Shown: piece after piece, positions 1 to 12,729 of the stretch
Layout: every line of letters begins with the position of its first letter
Position numbering within the stretch: position 1 is the first letter of the stretch
NCBI GenBank assembly: GCA_003260075.1
Contig: QLIY01000341.1
Span: 63,216-127,215, forward strand
Direction: 5' to 3'
Origin: Phallusia mammillata
Lineage: Eukaryota; Chordata; Ascidiacea; Phlebobranchia; Ascidiidae
DNA length: 64,000 nt
Made by a program: the position numbers and the translations under genes
The notes under the pieces: generated by a model
Told to the model about the DNA's origin: nothing
Seen by the model: only the letters and a program-made list of their open reading frames with translations
Database searches by the model: none

Positions 1-95
1 CCCTGTTCCGCATTTTCCGTCTCTTTGTCTCCGTCTTGTCCGTCCTGCTTCAACCTCCGCCATTTTGCCCGACGATTCTGGAACCAAGTTTTTAC
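1..95 (-). CDS. HHEX: HHEX homeobox gene, exon 3 (recognition helix), truncated by window edge
   Basis: Third coding exon, running off the left edge. After a TTTCAG acceptor it starts VKTWFQNRRAKWRRLKQ, the homeodomain recognition helix with the invariant W, F, N and R residues, followed by an acidic Asp/Glu/Gly-rich tail typical of HHEX C-termini. Joined in phase 0 to exon 2 it completes a 60-residue homeodomain split at RQ|VKTW. The C-terminus, stop codon and 3' UTR lie outside the window. Confidence 0.93.
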
Positions 96-1923
96 CTGAA
101 ACAATAAAATCGCGTTTCAATATTCGGTATTTCATTGTTCTGTGCAAGTTTTCGAATCGACCTTTTCGCGACTCTTTATGACCAATGAATCACGAATTCG
201 AATTCTTCCTGTCAAGAGCGCCGCGCGTGCACCACTATGACGTCACATTGCGCAAGTTGTCGAAGTTGTTTACGCGATTCAGCCGAGTTCGATTGCTCCG
301 AAATAACTCTGCGAGTCGGGATCGCGTGCCAGGCTGCCTTACATCGCGCGTTCCATTGTTTCCTGTTTTTCGAACGCGGTCCAGTCACGTGAACAACCCT
401 GCTGCACCGGATGACGGGTTTCCCGACAGAGTTCCAGTTTTAGAACGCCGCGACGCATGTGTCGGGCTCGGGGAGGGCCGGGGGGTAGCGGGTTTCCTCC
501 CCAGGTTGCCTGGCAACGTTACCAGGTCGCGCACTGACGTCATTGCGACATACGTATCCGGCGGCATTAAGTTGCAGCGGATTTCGCTGGAAATTCCAGT
601 TGATGTCGAAATTAATCGGTGAAGTTTTTTGGTTTTGGCGATCGGGATTTTATCAACTCGACATTTTTTCGCCGCAAATTCGACACTGGGGTAAAACTCA
701 CTCGACAAAATTACCGAAAGTGTGGATATTTGGGGAAAAACATGTTTTGCAAACTATTTGTTTTTCCATTTCAAGCGACTGATTCAGCCATGGCAGTAAA
801 AAGCGGCAGCCATAAATGCTACGTTTATGGAATGCACAACACGCTGGTGGAACAAAGTTTCTACTGTTCATCTGAACTGCAACCAAATTTGAATTGGGTG
901 TAACTGCTTTTGATCAAACAACACAAGGACAGTTGGTTGGGTCATTTTGTTCATTGTCTTTGCATGAAAACTATTTTGTTGTTTGGAAAATATTACATGA
1001 CATGAAAAAAATGACTCTTTTAGTATCTCTAACTGTTTGGGCGAACGAATCAAGTTGTGGACGATTTGTTCATTGTCTCTGCATGCAAACTGTTTTGTGT
1101 CAAAATGAGTCATGAACAAGAGCTTATTTAGTTTCTCTTTTAGTGGCTTATGTAGTTTCTCTTAGTATTTGGGCGAACGAATCAAGTTGTGCGGTTTCGT
1201 TATAATAAGTCGGCCACTTGAAATCTATTGAAGCAGCAGATTGCAATGGAAAGTATTGCTGTAATACACTTGATAGCGTTGAGGCCTATCAAATATTATA
1301 CAACTTCCTCAAACGTTCAGACTTGTATTGGATGAATCTGTAGGCGAGTCTTCAGCTTGGTGCAGGAAATTGTCAGCACTAAATTGTGCCATCACAATGG
1401 TGGCCTGTTGACATCATAATGTCATCAATCGATAAGCGATTACAATGAAGAATACGACTGTTGTGAGGCTATGACGCGTACAATCGCTTGAATCGTTTTA
1501 ATAACTGATGTTTCAGGAAATCTCGAGCGCAGGCATCGCGGATTAATAGAACGGCAATTTAATTGGTGGGTTGTCACGTGACCATAACAGCTACCAACTG
1601 CCAATCAAAATCTCAGGTTGTTTTGGAGTCAAATGGATTCTATTCAACTTAAACGAGGCTTGGTTGAGTCGAAGCGACGACCGGCGAAACCAACAATTCC
1701 GCAACTAGTTGGTGTTTTTTCATTCATCACTTCATGGCTTATTTCAACTGCTGCTTTTGGTCCCTTTACTTTTTTATCGGTTCGTTTATTTTTGCGAATA
1801 GTTTTTCGGAATTCTGGGATGTTTTGGGGCAGCAACATTTGTGTAGTTTATTTGTGTCGCGTTCACATCCACGCATCGCATTACAAACCATTCAACAGGC
1901 ATTGTCACAAAAACACACACACC

Positions 1924-2140
1924 GATGTACATGTTGGTGTATAGTGCTTCATATACTATAGTGCAGTAGCGGGCCTCGTACACATACCGATGTACATGTA
2001 TAGTGCTTCATATAGTATAGTGCAGTAGCGGGCCTCGTTGTACATGTATAGTGCTTCATATAGTATAGTGCAGTAGCGGGCCTCGTACACATACCGATGC
2101 ACATCATATACTATAGTGCAGTAGCGGGCCTCGTACACAT
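1924..2140. repeat. Minisatellite, about four 45-60 bp units
   Basis: Tandem units share 'tagtgcttcatatactatagtgc' variants followed by 'agtagcgggcctcgt', and some carry the extra block 'acacataccgatg'. Units differ in length because that block is present or absent. It lies inside HHEX intron 2. The open frames across it are simply translations of the repeat. Confidence 0.85.
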
Positions 2141-2639
2141 CGAGTCTTGTCGCACAGCAGCTAGCGAGGGAAGCTGCATCACGTGACATCCCCTTCCTCC
2201 CGCCTGGCAGCCTGTGTTCGGTTACAGCAGGTTTTTTTCCCGCGCATACCCGCCACAGCAGTCGCTAATTCATCAGCGCAGCAATTTGCGGAAAATTCAA
2301 CCTGACACTTCTAAAGTCGATTCGCCATTCGAAAATAGTTTGTGTGGATTGACGAGTCGGTTCATGGGAACATGAAGTTTCAGATCCCAGCTTATGGCTG
2401 GAGTTAAAATCGTATTAAGAACGAAACCATGTTGGTGGTTAATTATGATCAAAAGTTTTTTTCGCAATTCTTTTCATATTTTAATAATTTCAAACTATGT
2501 AAATGTGGCGCTTTACTTTTCCAGGCTATATGAACATAACTTTAGCGGGTGAATTTAATGCGCTTTAAAAATATTTTCGATAATTAGGAAACTTTTTTAT
2601 CATCGAAATTTGTCAAACCAGATAAAAACAATTGTGAGC

Positions 2640-3120
2640 CTTAATATGTAAAATCTTTCGTTATCAATGCAATCTCCTCGCAAGTAGAGTAAAGGAATCA
2701 GGGTCATTAATTCATGACTGCTGGATTTCAAAGTGAAATCACTTATTTAAGTTAAATACGATTTAGTGTTTTCACTTGCTTCAATTTCCTTAATGTGTAA
2801 GTTATAAAAAGCTGATTTTAATGATTGCCACAAACCGCAACAATAGTCATGATATTGTGCATTAAAGCATCTTTGTTGGAAAATAATGGTTTGATCCCGC
2901 TTTTTATATTGTTTTCAGACACTGATGACGCTTATAAAAGCGGATCGCATTTGTTTTGATAAACAAATACAACACAGCGACAGATTTAGTGGTTTTTTAC
3001 ACTGATTTTTCTTGATCTGATTTTAATGACCTTGAATCGTCGCGGTCGTTTTACTTGCACTTGCAAGGAAATTTCATTAAAAAGAAAAGATTTGCCATCT
3101 TTGTTGGGTTTAAAACTTCG
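2640..3120. repeat. Dispersed interspersed repeat
   Basis: The section around 2920-3095 (GACACTGATGACGCTTATAA ... TTGATCTGATTTTAATGAC ... TTCATTAAAAAGAAAAGATT) recurs with changes near 47150-47280, 48765-48900 (reverse/rearranged) and 51145-51235. The copy at 51 kb preserves a hammerhead-like core; here the GAAA is changed to GATC. Family unnamed. Confidence 0.55.
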
Positions 3121-3934
3121 GAGCGTTCACAAACAAGGTCATGGCCCCTAACTTACCCCCTTCCCCTGAAAAATGCCGTTATCACGTTGTGTTGCGTCAC
3201 TGCGAGGTCAACCTAGTACCGCTCTGATCGGTGCCTGGTACTAAATACCGACTCAACCGACTCCATTTCCCATCACATGCAAACATGCAAGACATGCCAC
3301 CACCCAACACGTGTGTGCAACGTAACTAAGCGATATTGTGACATCATAGATTGTCATTTTGTGTTTCGTGGTTGTCGGGGAAACCACTTTTTGCTTTTTG
3401 CATATTTGCACAAGCAAAGTTTCAGAATGTCAAAGATAATAATGCAAATTTAATGTACTCAAAAAATGATTTTCCGTCGAACTGTTATACTGCAGACTAA
3501 TTCATTGAGGTTTGCGGCTTTTACGGCGAAATTTGAAATTGCAGGACATTGGTTGTCATGTATTTCGTGTTTGCTATAACTGTGTTGGATTGCTAAAGTA
3601 CATTGGCGTTTATAGATGGCGAAATGTTGGTGCAAAAGCAAACGTCTTTAGTTAATCGAGTCACTGATGATGGCATTAGCATTTGCCGAAACGTCTGAAC
3701 AATAAAGTATGTCACTTAATACGTTTTTATGGGGCGTTATTTCCCTCATTAAAGAAGTTCGTTAGATAGGTTTTTAAGCGTTTGGTTTGCAGATACCTGA
3801 ACGATTAATTGAACGGGACTTAAACGTTACAACAAAATATCGAAGGGTCAAGTTTATAAATCTCTTTCGTTGCTTTGTGACGTGCTTGCGTTTCATTCTT
3901 TTCCTTTGTTTATCGTGCACTATACGCGCATTCA

Positions 3935-4018
3935 GTATTATTTACCCTGATGAAGGCGACGTGTATAGGACGTCGAAACGTTGAAATAAAAAACATTTGC
4001 CAGAAGAGCTCTATTAAC
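3935..4018 (+). repeat. Retroelement 3' tail (…DEGD..RTSKR… type) plus GCCAGAAGAGCTC end
   Basis: The sequence reads CCTGATGAAGGCGAC, then GACGTCGAAACGTT, then AATAAA and CATTTGCCAGAAGAGCTC. The same ordered blocks recur at 30098-30232, 31290-31360 and 41085-41320. Translated, they give a short YPDEGD-x-YRTSKR ending. The end of the degenerate Penelope-like frame at 45.3 kb reads IPDKDALNETSKR in the same position, so I infer these are decayed tails of such elements. Confidence 0.5.
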
Positions 4019-4050
4019 TTGATACAAATAAAATCTTGATTCCAACTCAC

Positions 4051-4232
4051 TTGTCTTTCTGATAGTTGCAGAGCCTTGGCCAGTTTTCTTCGCTCGGGAG
4101 GTGAAAGATATTTCTGGACATCAAACTTTTTCTCAAGCTCAGCAGTCTGGTCGTTTGAGAATCTTACTTGCCCACCTTTCCTCTTGTGCATGTTACGGTG
4201 AACGAACGATCCCCAAATCATCGGTCGACCAA
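4051..4232 (-). CDS. HHEX: HHEX homeobox gene, exon 2 (homeodomain first part)
   Basis: Second coding exon of HHEX. It reads VGRPMIWGSFVHRNMHKRKG and then the homeodomain N-terminal arm and helices 1 and 2 (GGQVRFSNDQT, ELEKKF, KYLSPPERRKLAKAL, QLSERQ). The segment between the N-terminal region and the homeodomain matches the HHEX-specific 'KPLLW.PF.QR.LHKRKGGQVRFSN' pattern, which separates it from other ANTP-class genes. Acceptor TTGACAG precedes it, with entry phase 1 (G from exon 1 plus TT gives Val). The exit at CAA|GTGAGT is phase 0, just before the VKTWFQNRR recognition helix carried on exon 3. Confidence 0.95.
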
Positions 4233-4309
4233 CTGTCAATCAAAATAATACATGGTCAGTTTTATCAAAGGAAGTTTAACAACTTAATTTGAACCTAAAA
4301 GTCACGAAA

Positions 4310-4548
4310 CGTCAGAAGTTCGTTGGTGAAAATAACGGCCAAAATAGACGCAAAAAGCGACATGCTTTGTATTTCAAAAGTTTCGGCAAATGCTCATGCC
4401 ATCATCAGTGATATGAAGGGCCACATCAGTTACACCCGTTTATATCCACTTGAATCACATGAAGGAATGATAAAAAGGTCAAAGCATGTTGCTTTTCACG
4501 TCTATTTGGGCCGTTATTTTTACCATTAAACTTATGAACTGATCCGTG
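4310..4548. mobile_element. Non-autonomous foldback element (MITE-like)
   Basis: The two ends are inverted copies: GGTGAAAATAACGGCC at the left and its complement GGCCGTTATTTTTACC at the right, each followed inward by an AGACG-type block and a GCATG motif. Related copies lie at about 8595-8762, 21818-21935 (half), 58278-58375 and 58443-58497. It is inserted in HHEX intron 1 and carries no coding capacity. Confidence 0.65.
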
Positions 4549-7542
4549 TTACTCATAGTGTTTTCATGTAGTGTTTCTTACAAGTTCGGTTGTTTTAAAA
4601 GTAGAAAGGCACAGCAGCCTCCTAGGTAGATTGAGGACAACCACTCTGTGCAACATATTATTGGTCTAATTAATTTGTGATTGATTTAATTTTAAGTGCA
4701 GCCTACGTTTTATGTGTGTTGAGATTACGTGGGCAGATTTAGGGAAACATGGTTATCAGTTTCTAAATTTCGGTATTTTATAAATTGTTGAACAAATTAT
4801 CGATCTGTTAGTTGTTATTTTGATGTTCGCTTTGATTCGAGGAAAGGTTTATGGTATTTTGCTGCCGTTACACGGTTAAGCACTTGTCTATGGACGCCAT
4901 GATGATAAGTTCGTGCCGGGAACAAATTGACTTAAGCCCGGTTGAGGCGCCACTCAATGTTTGCTCGGTCTGACGCCGCTCAACCCGCCACTCAGGCATT
5001 TTTATTGAGTGTGGGAAAAATAAGGAAAGATTTTATCGGATGTTTAAAAATTTTGGATTGTCGTGAAGTGAAAATATATTGTTTACTTTGAACAACATCT
5101 GTTAGCAGTTAAATCAGCAACAGATGAAATGTTTTGCCGAAAACCAAAGCTATGTGGACGAAAACGCTGGTTTGGAAATTGCAACTTATTGTTTGTTTGC
5201 TTTAAAATTGAAATTTAAATGTCTCCAAGAACTTTTTTTGGGCAGAAAAAACGGTCACTCGGAAAAACGCGCAAAGTTTAAAGTTATTCACGTGTTAAAA
5301 TGGCGTTTTTTGTCTCAGGAAATTCCAACCACAAAATAGTTTTGGTTATCATAAAAAAATCGCGTCGTATTTTTCACATTTTTAAACCCAAGCCCCCAAT
5401 AATTTCGGCGCCTTAAACAAAGTTATCACAAGCAATTACAATCGATCAACTCATCTTTATGACGACATAATGTCCCAACAATGTTTGCAGAACATAAAGA
5501 TGTATTTGTGCTCGCGAGATCGTCGGCGACAATCCTTATCTCAATATATTAGTACAAGTGGTCATATACGAGCAATACATCCACGATATAAAACCGATCA
5601 TTAATTGACGAGTTATTCGTTTCAACAAGCGGTAAGCACTCTTACAACATATCATACATCGAACTACTGTTAATAAGGACACCAATTGATCCAATAAGCA
5701 AATAAGCTTAAAACCACAAAACTTCGAAAATTATTTAATGGATTTTTGAACTTTTGCCTCGGTGTTGGATGTTATTTCATTTCAACCTTTTACTTACGAA
5801 TAGATAATGTTTGTTCAAAGTTCGTTTGCGGCGACTAATAAGAATTTTGTAAGGTTCATTAACAGGTTGCATTAATTAAAACGTCATAAAGAGTCATTGT
5901 TCTTGTCACAATCCACCACATCCGACTCCAAAACAAAGAACATCTGTGACGACACAAACGTACGTGACCGATTGCATCGTCTCATTATGTAATTCGAAAA
6001 ACCGCAATATTCTGTATTATTTCGGTAGCAACCATAAAACAATGGGCAGCTTCTTTAATCGCGATTATTACACGACAAATATTTATTGTGCGGTGTTCCA
6101 CAAACGCTTGTTCGCGATCTGCAGACAATCAACTCATTCATCGATAATAATCGATTATTAATTACCTCGGTGTTCTGCTCGAGAATTACAGGGCAAAGTT
6201 AACTTGTTACGAAACAAAAAGTGACCGTGATGTCATAGTAAGACGCGATTTGAAACAAAATTGAAGCGCTTTTGCAAAGCTTTTGCGAAAAAGTTTGTCC
6301 GAATTCTACATAAAGGTCTGAAACGTAACAAATTTGTGAATACTAAAACATGGATTAAGTAACTTTCAACTATGTTAAACCCAGAGGTTCTTGAGTTGTA
6401 GCAAAAAAACTAGAGTTAATTCAATACTACGTAAGTTGCCAATTTCACGTGGCATTTTGCAACTTTTAATGTCGTTGACATTTCCAATGCGGCATCAACT
6501 TGTTAATGTTGGGTTATTGGCGTACTTGCATTGATGTCATAAGCATAGTATGATCTCCAACAAGGCAATATTATAGCGGGGTGTTGCGGTAAATGGTTGA
6601 AGAGCGCTTATAACGCTACTAACAATGGTTTGTATGGCTGCAATGCGGCGGTTTGGTGCATTCTATCATATCCAGGCTTTCCTGTAATTCAATCAATTCA
6701 GTCTCCAGCATTGCCACCCCACGCACACATGCCACAGCCGATTCTGTGGACCGAGTTTGTGGGAACTAACAGTGCAACCTCATCGCATCGCATGTTGTGC
6801 AACATGTTTGTGACTTGGAAGTTTTTAGATGGAAACTTTTTAGTGTCGCTATTTCGTAAAATTTCTTCTATAGGTTTAACAAACCCTTTGTGGTATTTGT
6901 ATTGTTTCCCCCCTTATGATTATTCTTGTTACGTTGTTTTTATTTCTGCGTCACAAGTTGACTACGGATAAACAAAAAGATTGTGTCGCTATTTCGTAAA
7001 TTTGCCAAACTTAAAAAATACTTTTGACAACAAGTTCGCACTTTTCTTAATAATCCCTGTGACACGTTTACCTTTTTTCTCGAAACCATTTGTTGTAAAA
7101 GTTTAGTTATAATTATGTTTTCCAACGTATTTGAGTTTGCGACAAGCGACACTTCGATGCCACAGGAAATGATGTCGCTTCTCAAATTCAAGTTTGTTCC
7201 ATCCGCCATTTTGTTGAACGGCCACGTGGTTAACGTTATTTCAGTAAAATAGCTTCGATAAACAATTACGGGCTTGGGAATATTTTGTGGCGATTATTTA
7301 AACTTAGTGTCAACGTTATTATTATGTCCTGTTAAAACTAGACCGGTGAAGCTAATAAAACAAGTTAAAACACTGGATGTGGCAAAGTTATACAAGGTTT
7401 TGTAAATTCTAATTTCTGGATAAAAATTAAAAATGTTTAAGATAAATAAAATTGAATTCGAGACTATATGTGTGATTGTCATCGAAAATTTTGGTATTTG
7501 TGTAACAGCAAATTTAAATAAAAAAATAAAAAAAATTCACAC
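4549..7542 (-). other. Remainder of HHEX intron 1
   Basis: AT-rich sequence without a recognisable exon on either strand. Together with the element at 4310-4548 it separates HHEX exons 1 and 2. An intron of this size upstream of a homeodomain exon could hold regulatory sites, but I see no defined one. Confidence 0.6.
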
Positions 7543-8254
7543 CTTTTGAAAACGCCGCTTGACGATCGAGAAACCAACTTGCGTAATCGTGGCGAGGGTA
7601 GGGGTAAAGTGGGGAAGCTGGGGGTCCATGTGTCGGTGGAGGGGGGCCGCCGTAGTGTGAGGGTCCATACTGCATCGGTGACGGGTTGTAAGGGCCTGGA
7701 ATCCCGCCGGGAGCGTCGTAAATACCCGATGTCCTCGAGTAAGTGACGGGAGGCGGTTGGTAGCCGATAGAGTGATGTGGTGGAACAGCTTGAATGGGGG
7801 TCGGAACTATGGGTCGGGTTGGTTGTCGGCTAGCTGTAGGGGACGAAGGGGGCAGGAAAGTGCTCATTGTTACGTCATTAGCAGATGTCGAGTGCGGCAG
7901 AACGTAGGGTGAAGTTGTAGGTTGTAATGTATGCAGATGCTCCTCATTTGAATTCTGCTGCTGGCATTGACCTCCATTCGATGACGTCATCATGTTAGGG
8001 TGCAACATGTTCATGTGCATGTTCGGTGGCGTTGTTGATGACATCATGTTGTCCGTAGCAACGCCGTTTGTCGCTCCCGGTGTCGTCGATGTGTCGGTTT
8101 CGTCGCTCGCCACCTGCTGGTGGGGGGACGGACCCAGTATGTTGTCTATGTAGAAGGGCGTCGGTTGGTGGGAAACGTAGGAAGGGGTGGACGACATGCT
8201 GCCACCTACTGGTGAAAATGTCGACGGTACTGCAGGATTCTCAAATTGCATCAT
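7543..8254 (-). CDS. HHEX: HHEX homeobox gene, exon 1 (N-terminal repressor region)
   Basis: First coding exon of a haematopoietically expressed homeobox (HHEX/Prh) transcription factor, a nuclear DNA-binding repressor important in endoderm and anterior patterning in chordates. The exon encodes a Pro/Ser/Thr-rich N-terminus of about 237 residues. It begins MMQFENP, like the vertebrate MQF start, and soon has TPFYIDNILG, the EH1-like Groucho-binding motif of HHEX. Near the end it has LYPYPRHDY, also a family feature. I chose the ATG pair at 8252-8254/8249-8251; the frame is open slightly further upstream but without an ATG. The exon ends at a GT donor (AAAAG|GTGTGA) in phase 1, matching exon 2. 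The 5' UTR and any non-coding exon are not identified. Confidence 0.9.
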
Positions 8255-8594
8255 ATTATAAAAAAGTTCAATGGTCAAAGTTCAACGCTGGACATTCTGC
8301 GAGAAAACAAATAAACTTGATTGATCAAGAATGTAATCTATAACAAGTTTATAGAACTCTTCTGGCAAAAGTAATTACAATTGCCAGAAGAGCTCTATAA
8401 ACTTGATATTATGCAGCAATAGCTTATATATATATTAATTATAAGTTTGTAATCCACATCTCCGGCCGACATAATTTCAACAATGATTATAGTATTGTCG
8501 CCAGCCATACTTCATAAACCTTCCCTTTGACTTGGTTATATTTACCGGATAAACAAAAAGTAAAGTTTATAATTTTAACAAATTTTGTCACAAT

Positions 8595-8762
8595 TTAATG
8601 GCAAAAATAACGACCCAAAATTAATGTTTAAACGTTTCGGCAAATACCCATGCCATCATCATTGATATGAGGCGCCACAACAGTTACACCCGTTTATACA
8701 CACTTGAATCACGCGAAGGAATGATAAACGTCTATTTAGGCCGTTATTTTCACCATTCCATT
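8595..8762. mobile_element. MITE-like element, same family as 4310-4548
   Basis: It shares the internal blocks AACGTTTCGGCAAAT, CATGCCATCATC, CAGTTACACCCGTTTATA and GGCCGTTATTTTCACCATT with the element in HHEX intron 1. It is shorter and diverged. Confidence 0.6.
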
Positions 8763-11026
8763 GGTCAAACTGCTGCCAACAAATTGTCCGACATATAAGT
8801 TAAAAATGGCTGCATACGATTTTGTTTAATTAGTGACGAATTAGTTTGGTTGAAATCAGCGCAATCAAAACGTTTGATGTGGAGTTAAATGTTGCCGGTG
8901 TGAACGAAGTATTTGTTTTCATCGTGTCGGCGAGTTGCTGTAATTGAAAGGCAAACAAGCTGATGCAGAATCGTTGTTGATTTAAGTAGATATATTCTTC
9001 AGCTATTGACCGATCATTGAATGGTTATTAACCCAACTATGTTTGAATATGCCACCGGTTATGATGGTCGAAATTTATTGGCTAATCAATTCGCAGTAAC
9101 ACTCAATATCTCAATCTTTACTTTTGTTGGATAAACTACAAGCGCTTTTGTGTAGTTTTTTTTTGTTGTAAGTTGTTAAAATGAGTCATTTTGCGAGTAT
9201 AGCTCGCATTATGTCCAGCAGTAAAGTGTAAAAGTAGTAACTTGTGAAAGCAAAGGACCTAGCGACAGAATGTGGAGAAAATTTTCGATTACGAATTTTA
9301 TACGCGACCAGAGGAATTAAATTGTCAAACACATCCACAACACAATATAATTTGTTGCTTGCGTGGCTCTTAATTTCAAACTTGTGCAAAGCTTGACATC
9401 AGAATTCTTTTACTGAAACTAAACTACTCTGAAATGTTGCAAGTGAAAATAATTTCTGAAACAAGATCTACAACAACTGGCTGTTGAACAACTCACAGCC
9501 TTGCTAAGCTAACTGGTAAAAAACTTGCCAGTTCGCAATTCTAAATCCAATTCAGTTTTTAAGTCCTGTTGCAACATAAACTCTCCTCACATAAGTTTCT
9601 ACTTTTAACAAGACTTCAATCTTATGCAACATGTGGGTTAAACCTCCATCCCACGTGTTAAGTTTTCAGCTGTGTAACACACAAGCAGCAGCAGAGCAAT
9701 GAGGCTTCCCCGTTCAAACTGTTTCCCCCGCACATCGTGTGCGCTCAGGAAACAGGCCCAGGCATATGCCATCGTCGCCACCGCCATCAGTACCAGTAGC
9801 AAGCAGTAGCAGTGGCAATCGGTGGCGGTTCTGCTGGGAAAAGGCTCAACCCGCTCCCCCTTCCCTCAGTCGCACGTGTGTTGGAAGGTTGGACGTGTGT
9901 CGGGCGGATTTAGGGGTCGCTGTTTCACACTTGAATGTTTGAACAAGGCTTTCCCATCTCACAGTGTTCTTCGTGCTAACTGAATCGTGAAGCTATTTGC
10001 AGTTGAAACCTGATCTATTTCCTGCTTACCACAACCGTCGCCATTTTCGCAGACGTTACTTTCACTTTCAATAACGCCATGTTGTCAACGAAGCTAGTTT
10101 ATCACTTTTAGTGGCATCAAGTGACCCAACATTCACACTGTAATTCCCATCAACATACAACTTCATTTGTTTGCGTTAAAATGTTGATGTCGACTTTCGA
10201 GAACTTGAAACGGTTTCGGTTTCGTGATGTAGAAAAAACGCTTTTAAGTTTTTTTTATATTTAAACCAGAAATTTTCCATCCACTTTAATTTTGCGGTGA
10301 ATAGGAAAACTGTTTTGTGGTTTTCAATCCTCGCTCGTTCAAACTCTCAACTTTTCATCCCAATCCGCCCTTCACCTCTCCGCGCCCCTCACATCTGCTT
10401 GAAACTAAAAAAATGAGCGAAACCGAACCGACGCCCTCCGATTTGTCGAATCAAAACAAAGCATTTTGTTACATCACAGAGGCGACAAAGTCGGTCGGAT
10501 CAATCGAATGTTCTGTTTATTTTGTTTGTGTCGCATCGAAAGTGCTTTGATGTCGTCACTGTCCCTGTGAAGATTTAATATCGACTAAACTTCGACAAAC
10601 ATGCGTGTATGATCTCTATGTGTATGAATGAGGGGATAGAGATGATCAAAACTTAATTAACCGCCCAAATTGCGACGATTTGACGCCGAACAACATCTCC
10701 ACTGTCTGCAGGGGGCGGAAAAATTACTGAGCTGAAAAACAAAATGTCCTTTGTTGCAGTTTTTTAGTGGTCAAATTTGCAACTTTATTAAACTTTGACA
10801 GAAAAACAATGAAAAATGAAGAGAATATTATTGGATGCCACTAAATAAAAACCGTGCAAGAGTGAGGGCAGAAGAGTAAACTATCAGACTGTCAGGTCTG
10901 CGGCGGGTTAATGGCAAAACTGAAAGGCGTAGATGTATGGGAAGGATAATCTTAAACGATGCTGGGGTAAAAGTGGCAATGAAACCTCTACAAACAATTG
11001 GACAGTTGCTACCAAAACCAAACAAT

Positions 11027-11290
11027 ACCACAACACCGTACATGTATTATTCACCAACCAAACCTAAATTCACGCCGCAAAGAACATAAAGTGGCAGTCA
11101 GAAACATGGAAATTAGAAAGTCCGCCTTATGGAACTTTAGAAAGTCCGGGGGGGGGGGATGCCACAACACCGTACATGTATTATTCACGAACCAAACCTA
11201 AATTCACGCCGCAAAGAACATAAAGTGGCATTTAGAAACATGGAAATTAGAAAGTCCGCCTTATGGAACTTTAGAAAGTCCGCCTTATGG
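11027..11290. repeat. Imperfect direct duplication around a short poly-G tract
   Basis: About 120 bp ending at 11149 (…AACACCGTACATGTATTATT…GGAACTTTAGAAAGTCC) recurs after a run of G, with a few substitutions. This is the pattern seen at most short poly-G tracts in the window. I read it as an assembly join of two haplotypes rather than a biological tandem repeat. Confidence 0.75.
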
Positions 11291-11837
11291 AACTGAAGAA
11301 GTATTTTGCGATTCGCTTGGAACTAAAAATCTGGTTATAGACGCTCAGCACTTTATGTAGCCGTGTGACTTTGATCATAGCGTCATAATCGCGCAACAAC
11401 AATGGGTTGTAGAATATCAACAACATTACAGTCGCGACTTGTTTGATCTTCGCTCGAAGTTGTTACAAGCGATCGGACTCTTATCGCCCGCCATTCATGC
11501 TCCCCCCACAATCCGCGACAACCAATACGCGACGATGTGAAAAGTCGCTCACCCATTGTGACGCATCTTGTTCCGCTTTATGTCGTCACAAGGACGCAAA
11601 TCCACTTAGAGGAGGAAATTTTTTTCCCGGAGTTTATAAACTTTTTCTGTCACAAAGCTGTACAATATGTGTGTGTGACATCATAATTGGGCGTCACACA
11701 CCTTTCTTAATGACGTCACAATGAATTTATGTCGTCATATTTTGTGTATTTTTTGTCAATGACATCACCAAGTTAGCGAAACAGCAAAACATAGTGAAAA
11801 TACGTTTAGCAAACAAAACATCGAAACGGGGGGGGGG

Positions 11838-12250
11838 TCGTTTCCAAAACCCGTTGTCCAAATCTTGTTTCCAAACCCGATTTAAATGTGCGAAGTCGTT
11901 TGAATGGAACTTTTAGTGGAGAAGTCATTGCGTGGGTTTACATAAGCTAGAGGGCAAATGAGGCAATCGCTTGTAGTGTGCTTGACGCAGGGCAATCGGG
12001 GGGGGGGGTCGGCATATTATAATAAAGACTGCCGGAAGAGCTAAAAAATTGCTGATATTTTTACTACGTTAAACTTTATATTGTCCAAATCCCGTTTCCA
12101 AACCCGTTGTCCAAATCCCGTTTCCAAACCCGATTTAAATGTGCGAAGTCGTTTGAATGGAAGTTATAGTGGAGAAGTCATTGCGTGGGTTTACATAAGC
12201 TGGAGGGCAAATGAGGCAATCGCTTGTAGTGTGCTTGACGCAGGGCAATC
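11838..12250. repeat. Direct duplication around poly-G and a small inserted repeat
   Basis: Two copies (about 11838-11998 and 12083-12250) carry CCCGTTTCCAAACCCG, CGATTTAAATGTGCGAAGTC and GGGCAAATGAGGCAATCGC. They are separated by poly-G (11999-12008) and a sequence containing GACTGCCGGAAGAGCTAAAA. A related GACTGCTGGAAAAGCTAAAA block recurs at about 30934. Confidence 0.7.
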
Positions 12251-12729
12251 CAACAAGCATCTGTCCTAATTAGCCGACAAAAGCGCCTTGTTTAAAACTC
12301 TACGCTCGTTGAAACTTGCTGGAAAAGATCAATTTGTGCTCGGGTAATTGGTGCTGATGTGTTAGATGGTGGAGCATGTTTGTAGCGTGAAGTGCTGAAG
12401 TGATGCTTGTAGCGGATCAGCACCAAACCCGAATCACTCCTATCCAAGCTATTAACACGATCTCTAAATACAAGAGCACTTCAACCAACTTCTACCACCA
12501 ATCAATTTGTTTTTATGTCTGTTTCATTTGAAAGTTCACCAGAAGTATTTTGTCGAATCGTTTGAGGTAAAATTGCGATTAATCTTCTCATAATGGGTAA
12601 AACACGAAGTTCACGCCACAGTGTATCATAAGCTATTGTGAAAACGTAATTTGAGTTTTTAAAGTTATTCCACTAAAATTTAGTTTCCGCAACCACTTAA
12701 CAAATAATGATCATTTTTCGACAGTGAGC

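Larger units (their letters stand above)
96..4050 (-). other. HHEX intron 2
   Basis: No coding exon was recognised here. The intron holds a minisatellite (about 1924-2140), a dispersed repeat (about 2640-3120) that recurs at 47-49 kb and 51 kb, a hammerhead-like motif (3664-3695) and a retroelement tail (3935-4018). The open frames in it show no domain and no coding character. Confidence 0.7.

Noticed and set aside
1924-2140. CRISPR-like array
   Set aside because: Units are contiguous minisatellite repeats without unique spacers, and the genome is eukaryotic.
3935-3990. Retroelement tail CCTGATGAAGGCGAC…GTCGAAACGTT as a working hammerhead
   Set aside because: No acceptable stem II can be drawn directly between the core and GAAA (an AGGC block intervenes), and stem I is only two firm pairs.
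9739-11724. Short open frames near 9.7, 10.3 and 11.5 kb
   Set aside because: No domain similarity, low-complexity composition and no fitting splice sites.
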